64,000 nucleotides of DNA. Source: Brevibacillus sp042683565 (GTDB lineage: Bacteria; Bacillota; Bacilli; Brevibacillales; Brevibacillaceae). Positions 59,640 to 64,000 of this stretch are shown in pieces (within the stretch, counting starts at the first letter, position 1; the number at the start of each line of letters is the position of its first letter). Location of the stretch: NCBI RefSeq assembly GCF_042683565.1, contig NZ_JBHUJW010000043.1, positions 124,001 to 188,000 of the forward strand, read 5' to 3'. A model generated the notes under the pieces. The model did not search any database. It saw only the letters and a program-made list of their open reading frames with translations, and was not told where the DNA came from. The translations under genes and the position numbers were made by a program.

Positions 59640-59804
59640 AAAATTGGGGAAGACCGCTTGAACGAAAGCCGGTCTGACGCGAATATTTGCGCACCTTCGC
59701 CGCCTGAGCGAGCCGTATGGACAGCTGACAGGCAAGAGATGAAGAGACAGTGGAAACTCGAATGAAGCGGGTATACGCCAACGTATACGCCGCTTCTTTT
59801 TTTT
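59640..59804 (+). ncRNA. candidate structured RNA ending in a strong terminator
   Basis: Between the pyr terminator and the next gene is a non-coding stretch with a clear hairpin (AGACCGCTT / AAG-C-CGGTCT, 59651-59675) and several shorter stems. It ends in a very strong terminator at 59764-59804 (GAAGCGG-GTATACG / CGTATAC-GCCGCTTC plus TTTTTTTT). No known riboswitch signature is recognised. It could be a small RNA or a leader controlling the gene at 59983. The rest of the 431-base gap (59805-59982) is AT-rich with TAAAAT at 59941-59946, 16 bases after TTGCTG, as a possible promoter. Confidence 0.4.
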
Positions 59805-59982
59805 CGCACTCCGCCAAAAATCGCAACGCTTTGGTGAATGGTGAAAACAAGGAAGGTTTTGGGCGTATGCAAATTTATTGCGAATAATAATGAAAGTTAT
59901 CTGTTTTCCATATTTTTCTTGCTGATGGAATGATTTATAATAAAATGGTTGAAATTGTACAAAGTGGAAAGGGGAACAAGCA

Positions 59983-60438
59983 TTGATCGAACAGTGGCTG
60001 CAGCCCTCCCTGCGAAATGGGGGAGTCAAGGAGACCAGATCCTATCGCATCGGTAATTTTCTCTACGCAGGTTTCTTTGGCGGTTTGCTTCCCGTTCTTG
60101 TCCTGGGCACGATCAACTGCCTGTGGCTGCGCGCGAAAAAGAAAGAGACGGTACGGATGCTGCTGGCCGGTCTGTTACTGTGGGCCACGGCGTTCTTTTA
60201 TACATGGCTTTCGGGATCAGGGTACGATGCGCTGCTGTTTTCCCGCGTGATTGCCGTCGGGTATGCTTTCGTTTATCGCCTCGTTCTGAAAAAAAGATTT
60301 CGCCTTCATGCGGTTGTGCAGGGGGTGTACCAGCCGCTGACAAAGCCGGCCGTCTTGCTGGTTTTGCTGGCCTTTCCCCCGGAACTGCTGCTGATTCATG
60401 CGGGGGAGGTATGCCACCATGGAACATTGGCCGGATAA
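59983..60438 (+). CDS. membrane protein of unknown function
   Basis: 151 residues from a TTG preceded by AAAGGGG. Four predicted membrane segments: about residues 26-49 (FLYAGFFGGLLPVLVLGTIN), 57-76, 82-101 and 119-140. Charged loops, no recognised domain. It overlaps the next gene by 20 bases, so it belongs to the TPR/AAA+ operon. I do not recognise its family. Confidence 0.68.
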   Translation: MIEQWLQPSLRNGGVKETRSYRIGNFLYAGFFGGLLPVLVLGTINCLWLRAKKKETVRMLLAGLLLWATAFFYTWLSGSGYDALLFSRVIAVGYAFVYRLVLKKRFRLHAVVQGVYQPLTKPAVLLVLLAFPPELLLIHAGEVCHHGTLAG

Positions 60439-61306
60439 AGAGCGATGCAGGTGGCAGGAAGCCGTCTACTACTACGAGCTCGGCAAGTTCGTCCAGGCAA
60501 AGGAAAAATTCCGGGGCATCCTGGCGCGCATGCCGTCGGATGGTATGGCCATGTACTATGTGGCCTCTTGCTCCTTTCATCTGGCACAGGTCGATGAGGC
60601 TGAGCGATTGGCGCGGGAAGCCGTCCTGCATGGAGCAGACAAGGAAATGAGCTATGCCTTGCTCGGGGCGATCTGTATCGAGCAGAAAGCGTACGTCGAA
60701 GCGGAGGAGTGGCTGCTTGCTGCCTTGAGCGAGAACCCGAACAACGCAGGGCTGCTCGCCCAGTACGCCTATCTGATGCTCCAGACCGGCTACGAAGAAA
60801 AAGCGAAGCGACTGATGGCAGAGGCCCAGCGACTGGGGCATGACGACGAGACAGTCTTGCATTACCTGTACTTTTTTCAGCGTGCGTACGAGCAGACAGA
60901 CGAGCAGGAGGAGACAATTCGCACCTGCTTGACGGCGGGCGGCAATCAGGCGGACAAGCTGGTGAAGCTCGGTCTGCTGGCTCTGGACCGGCATTCGTAC
61001 AGCGCGGCCAGGCACTACTTTTCCCGGGCGTACCAGCTCGACCCGATGAACGAAGCATTGGTGCAGGTGCTCGAGCGTCTGGATCAGCTCATCCATCCGT
61101 TCTCCTGGCCGGAGCGTTTGATTCTGCGGACAGGAGGGGCAGCTGTCTGGTGGGGGCTGCTCATGCTGCTCCTGCTCGTTCTGGTGAAGCTGCAATGCCA
61201 TGCGTTTATCGGGGGAACCGTCCTGCTCTCGCTTCTCGTTTGCGGCTACATCTGGCTCATTCCCTTCCTGTACAAATGGATGTGCAAAAAGGATCGCAGA
61301 GGATGA
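60419..61306 (+). CDS. TPR-repeat protein with C-terminal membrane anchor
   Basis: 295 residues from the ATG at 60419, behind GGGGGAGG. Residues 10-220 are helical TPR-like repeats (AVYYYELGKFVQAKEKFRGI, AMYYVASCSFHLAQVDEAER, ALLGAICIEQKAYVEAEEWL, HYFSRAYQLDPMNEALVQVL). Two membrane segments follow at about 241-258 and 263-286 and a basic tail (KKDRRG). The TPR part should be cytoplasmic. It probably works with the AAA+ ATPase encoded next, which also starts with a TPR-like stretch. Function unknown. Confidence 0.78.
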   Translation: MEHWPDKERCRWQEAVYYYELGKFVQAKEKFRGILARMPSDGMAMYYVASCSFHLAQVDEAERLAREAVLHGADKEMSYALLGAICIEQKAYVEAEEWLLAALSENPNNAGLLAQYAYLMLQTGYEEKAKRLMAEAQRLGHDDETVLHYLYFFQRAYEQTDEQEETIRTCLTAGGNQADKLVKLGLLALDRHSYSAARHYFSRAYQLDPMNEALVQVLERLDQLIHPFSWPERLILRTGGAAVWWGLLMLLLLVLVKLQCHAFIGGTVLLSLLVCGYIWLIPFLYKWMCKKDRRG

Positions 61307-61311
61307 CGTAC

Positions 61312-62502
61312 ATGACGAAGATCGAATTATTGAAAAAATGGGTAACCAATGAGCCAGGAAATGCGTCGGCGTGGTTCTTGCTCGGATTGGAATACAGCGA
61401 GCGGGGGAACAGCGGGGAGGCGCTGCTCGCGTTTACCCAGGCGCTGGCCTGTGGAGACGAAGAATTGAAAAGCCGGATCGTGCAAGAACTGAACAAACTG
61501 AACAGCCAGATGCCGCGCCGCCAGGGGGGACAGCCACTCGAGCAGGAGAGCGGGCGAACGGTTGGGAAAAGGAACACACGGATGCGCGTAATTGAAGGCG
61601 GGAAGAGCAAGCGAAGCGCGCTGCAGTGGACAAAGCCGGAAGAGAACGTCAGCTTCGCGCAAGTGGGGGGGCTGCACGAGGTGAAAGAGACGATCCGGAT
61701 GAAGATGCTGCAGCCTTCTTTGGCGCCAGTTTTGTACGAGCGGTTCGGAAAAAAGACAGGCGGCGGCTTGCTCCTGTACGGGCCGCCGGGCTGCGGGAAG
61801 TCGTTTTTGGCAAAAGCTGCGGCAAGGGAGTGCAATGCGCGGCTGTACCATGTGCAGGCGGCGGACGTGCTCGATCCGCATATCGGGGTCAGCGAGCGCA
61901 ACATCCGCTCCCTTTTCGCATCCGCTCTCACCAACAAGCCGGCGGTGCTGTTTCTGGACGAGATGGATGCGCTCGGGTTCCATCGCGGCAAGTCTTCCTC
62001 GACCTGGATGAGAGGCATTCGCGACCAACTGCTGGCGGAAATGGACAGGGCAGCCGGGCGCGCAGACCAGCTCCTGGTGCTCGGGGCGACGAACATGCCG
62101 TGGGATGTCGACCCGGCCTTTCATCGTCCGGGACGCTTCGAGAAAATGGTGTTTGTCGGACCGCCGAATCACGAGGCGCGGGAAGCCATATTTCGGCTCA
62201 AAATGCAGGGAAGACCTGCCGAGCCGCTCGACTACAGGCAGCTGGCGGAGTGGACAGAGCTTTATTCCGGGGCCGATATTGAGTACGTCGTGGAGCTGGC
62301 GGCGGAGCAAGTGCTTCGCGACATTGTGACCAAAGGCATCGAACGCCCCATCCGGATGAGCGACTTGCGCGAGGCGATTGCAGCGACCCGGCCCACGACG
62401 ATCGAGTGGCTGCGAATGGCAAAGAATCTGGTGAAATACGCCAATGACGAAGGGCTGTACGACGGTGTCGAGCAGTTTTTGTCCCAGCACCAGCGCGTAT
62501 AA
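61312..62502 (+). CDS. TPR-AAA+ ATPase
   Basis: 396 residues from the ATG at 61312, 8 bases after AGAGGA (an ATG at 61303 would overlap the previous stop). Residues ~1-60: TPR-like (NASAWFLLGLEYSERGNSGE-ALLAFTQALACGD). Residues ~110-380: classical AAA module with Walker A GPPGCGKS (157-164), Walker B VLFLDE (212-217), sensor-1 Asn261 and arginine-finger HRPGRF (271-276), then a C-terminal helical lid. It is closest in style to Vps4/spastin/FtsH-type AAA domains but has no protease or MIT domain. The pore-loop aromatic (KWVGE in relatives) is replaced by PHIGV. Substrate unknown. Confidence 0.82.
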   Translation: MTKIELLKKWVTNEPGNASAWFLLGLEYSERGNSGEALLAFTQALACGDEELKSRIVQELNKLNSQMPRRQGGQPLEQESGRTVGKRNTRMRVIEGGKSKRSALQWTKPEENVSFAQVGGLHEVKETIRMKMLQPSLAPVLYERFGKKTGGGLLLYGPPGCGKSFLAKAAARECNARLYHVQAADVLDPHIGVSERNIRSLFASALTNKPAVLFLDEMDALGFHRGKSSSTWMRGIRDQLLAEMDRAAGRADQLLVLGATNMPWDVDPAFHRPGRFEKMVFVGPPNHEAREAIFRLKMQGRPAEPLDYRQLAEWTELYSGADIEYVVELAAEQVLRDIVTKGIERPIRMSDLREAIAATRPTTIEWLRMAKNLVKYANDEGLYDGVEQFLSQHQRV

Positions 62503-62570
62503 AGAAGATTGACGCTTTTTCGGCAATTCGGTTACGCTTGGGAAAATGGCTTTTGGAAGGGGCAAAGCAA

Positions 62571-63191
62571 ATGAAGCTGTACGATATTTCAAGACCACTG
62601 GCTGCGGACACGCCGACATGGCCAGGAGACACACCCTTCTCCTACGTCGTCAACTGGCCCAAGTCAGAGAGCGGCTCCGTCAATGTGGGGAAGCTGACCA
62701 TGAGCATCCACACGGGTACCCATGTAGACGCCCCGTTTCATTTTGACGACGAGGGACGAAAGATGCTGGAGCTGGACCTCGAGCTGTACGTAGGACCCGC
62801 GAGGCTCATCGACGTGACGGGGAAGCCGAGCATCGGGGCAGATGATTTGCGGGAATACGACCTTCGGGGGGTCACCCGGCTGCTGCTGCGGACAGGCTCC
62901 TGGGACGATCCCTCCCGCTTTCCAGGCGAAATCTGCTACCTGCGGGCGGATCTGGCCCCGTATTTGGCAGAACTGGGCGTTCGCCTGATCGGCGTCGATG
63001 TGCCGTCCGTCGATCCGCTCGCGAGCAAGGAGCTGCCGGCGCACCACGGGCTGCACCGCCACGACATCCATATTTTGGAGGGGTTGCTGCTCGACCACGT
63101 GGAGCCGGGCGATTACGAGCTGATCGCGCTGCCCCTGCCATTGGCAGAAGCCGACGGCAGTCCGGTGCGAGCCGTCCTGCGCACCTTGTAG
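62571..63191 (+). CDS. kynB: cyclase family protein, kynurenine formamidase (KynB)-like
   Basis: 206 residues. Metal-binding signature HTGTHVDAPFHF, N-terminal LYDISRPLAADTPTWPGDTP, and LIGVDVPSVDPLASKELPAH, all typical of bacterial arylformamidase KynB. Expected reaction: N-formylkynurenine to kynurenine plus formate. No other kynurenine-pathway genes are adjacent, so a different amide or ester substrate is possible. A weak promoter (TTGACG at 62509, poor -10) may precede it. ATG 62571 follows GGAAGGGG. Confidence 0.85.
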   Translation: MKLYDISRPLAADTPTWPGDTPFSYVVNWPKSESGSVNVGKLTMSIHTGTHVDAPFHFDDEGRKMLELDLELYVGPARLIDVTGKPSIGADDLREYDLRGVTRLLLRTGSWDDPSRFPGEICYLRADLAPYLAELGVRLIGVDVPSVDPLASKELPAHHGLHRHDIHILEGLLLDHVEPGDYELIALPLPLAEADGSPVRAVLRTL

Positions 63192-63240
63192 GCTGCCGCC
63201 TAAGTAGGGAGAGCGGTTGCAACAACCGGCGCAAAGACAT

Positions 63241-63277
63241 AAAACGTTCGTACCAGGCTGTCGCGCGAACGTTTTTT
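63241..63277 (+). terminator. intrinsic terminator after kynB
   Basis: AAAACGTTCG and CGAACGTTTTTT pair around a 15-base loop with a T-run. Confidence 0.85.
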
Positions 63278-63326
63278 CTATGACAGCAGCGCAATAGGTT
63301 TCGAGTCATTTTGTTTTGCGGAGGGC

Positions 63327-63354
63327 TTGATTACGTGCCTGTTTTCTCTATAAT
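63327..63354 (+). promoter_or_regulatory. sigma-A promoter of zwf
   Basis: TTGATT (63327-63332), 16-base spacer, TATAAT (63349-63354), 58 bases before the zwf start. Confidence 0.7.
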
Positions 63355-63411
63355 AACGATGTGAACATGAATCGCATCTGGGATAAAGAGAGGAAGGGGT
63401 CGGGATCGCTC

Positions 63412-64000
63412 ATGGATTCGATGACCTTTGTGTTGTTTGGTGCTACAGGAGACTTGGCAAAGCGTAAAATTTACCCTGCCTTGTACAATTTGTATCTCGA
63501 TCAAAAAATGCCCCCTGTTTTTTCCGTCGTCGGTGTTGGCAGACGGGAATGGACGGATGAACAGTTTCAGGAGAGTGTCGCCCAGGCGGTGCGCACCTTT
63601 TCGCGGCGCAGCCAGGGGGGAGCGGAGCGGCTCGACGCCTTTTTGCAGTCGTTCCGCTATTGTGCCGTCGATGTGACTGACCCCCGGGCCTTTGTCCCGC
63701 TGCTCGAGCTTGTGAAGCAGCGGGAAGCGGACTTGTCCATTCCGGAAAACCGGATGTTTTACCTGTCCGTGGCTCCGGAGTTTTTCGACCGGATCGCCGC
63801 GAACATTCGAGCGAGCGGTTTGGGAGACGGGAAGGGCTGGAAGCGGCTGATTATCGAGAAGCCGTTCGGACACGACCTTGCGTCCGCCTGCGAACTGAAT
63901 GAGAAGCTTGGTGCTGCCTTTGACGAAGACGAGATTTACCGGATTGACCACTATCTGGGCAAGGCCATGGTGCAAAATCTGGAGGCGCTGGAGTTTGCCA
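63412..64000 (+). CDS. zwf: glucose-6-phosphate 1-dehydrogenase (3' end cut by window)
   Basis: The first 196 codons of Zwf; the frame runs open to the window end. NADP-binding FVLFGATGDLAKRKIYPALY at the N-terminus, IIEKPFGHDLASA and the substrate-binding RIDHYLGKAMVQNL. Oxidises glucose-6-phosphate to 6-phosphogluconolactone at the head of the pentose phosphate pathway. ATG 63412 has GAGGAAGGGG 11 bases upstream. About 300 residues are missing. Confidence 0.96.
   Translation, partial: MDSMTFVLFGATGDLAKRKIYPALYNLYLDQKMPPVFSVVGVGRREWTDEQFQESVAQAVRTFSRRSQGGAERLDAFLQSFRYCAVDVTDPRAFVPLLELVKQREADLSIPENRMFYLSVAPEFFDRIAANIRASGLGDGKGWKRLIIEKPFGHDLASACELNEKLGAAFDEDEIYRIDHYLGKAMVQNLEALEFA

Noticed and set aside
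59660..59780. Glycine-type or c-di-AMP (ydaO) riboswitch at the candidate RNA
   Set aside because: Short look-alike pieces (CAGGCAAGAG, GAGACAG) are present but the conserved cores and overall layout of these riboswitches are missing.
1..64000. Prophage, insertion sequence, CRISPR array, tRNA or rRNA genes
   Set aside because: No transposase, integrase or phage structural genes, no regularly spaced repeats, and no tRNA cloverleaf or rRNA sequence recognised. Gene content and base composition are uniform and chromosomal.

Overview
The window is one continuous stretch of chromosome from an endospore-forming, low-to-mid GC Gram-positive bacterium of the order Bacillales. The evidence is the spoIIGA-sigE-sigG block, a complete gerPA-F operon, sporulenol synthase, DivIVA/SepF, PyrR attenuators and an Ile T-box. 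The gene order (murA directly before divIB, no ylmA) and the frequent GTG/TTG starts fit a Brevibacillus-like member of the Paenibacillaceae. That genus call is inference. I see no phage, insertion sequence, CRISPR array, tRNA or rRNA.

Layout. 1-6.7 kb: end of the division and cell-wall cluster (murA 3' part, divIB, ylxW, ylxX, sbp, ftsA, ftsZ). 6.8-10 kb: spoIIGA, sigE, sigG and ylmC, with candidate Spo0A/sigma-A, sigma-F and sigma-E promoters. 10-17 kb: pgeF, ylmE, sepF, ylmG, ylmH, divIVA, then a T-box controlled ileS. 17-24 kb: a yteA-like zinc-finger protein, an enolase-superfamily enzyme with an MFS transporter, a reverse-strand Nudix/FAD pair, an LCP cell-wall ligase and an Hsp20. 24-29.8 kb: a spore-maturation block on the minus strand (gerPA-F, sporulenol synthase) with a divergent gerPD-like gene and a DUF2515 gene. 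30-35 kb: topoisomerase III, then a pspA-DUF350-DUF4178-DUF4247 envelope-stress operon behind a near-ideal ECF (sigma-W type) promoter. 35.4-44.9 kb: an alpha-glucan operon (DUF4912 protein, a GH57-GT4 fusion, a sugar nucleotidyltransferase fused to a degenerate phosphomannomutase, a GH15 glucoamylase, an intact phosphohexomutase). 45-49 kb: a kinase-like protein, lspA, an RluD-family enzyme, a VOC protein and a secreted beta-propeller. 49-59.6 kb: the pyr operon with three PyrR attenuators, lacking pyrK and pyrD. 59.6-62.5 kb: a candidate structured RNA and a three-gene membrane/TPR/AAA+ operon of unknown function. 62.5-64 kb: a KynB-like cyclase and the start of zwf, cut by the window edge.

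Most of the window is housekeeping. The parts most worth a second look are the sigma-W type PspA operon, the alpha-glucan operon with its dead mutase domain, the TPR/AAA+ operon, the orphan GerPD-like gene with back-to-back sigma-K promoters, the missing pyrK/pyrD, and the structured RNA at about 59.65-59.80 kb.
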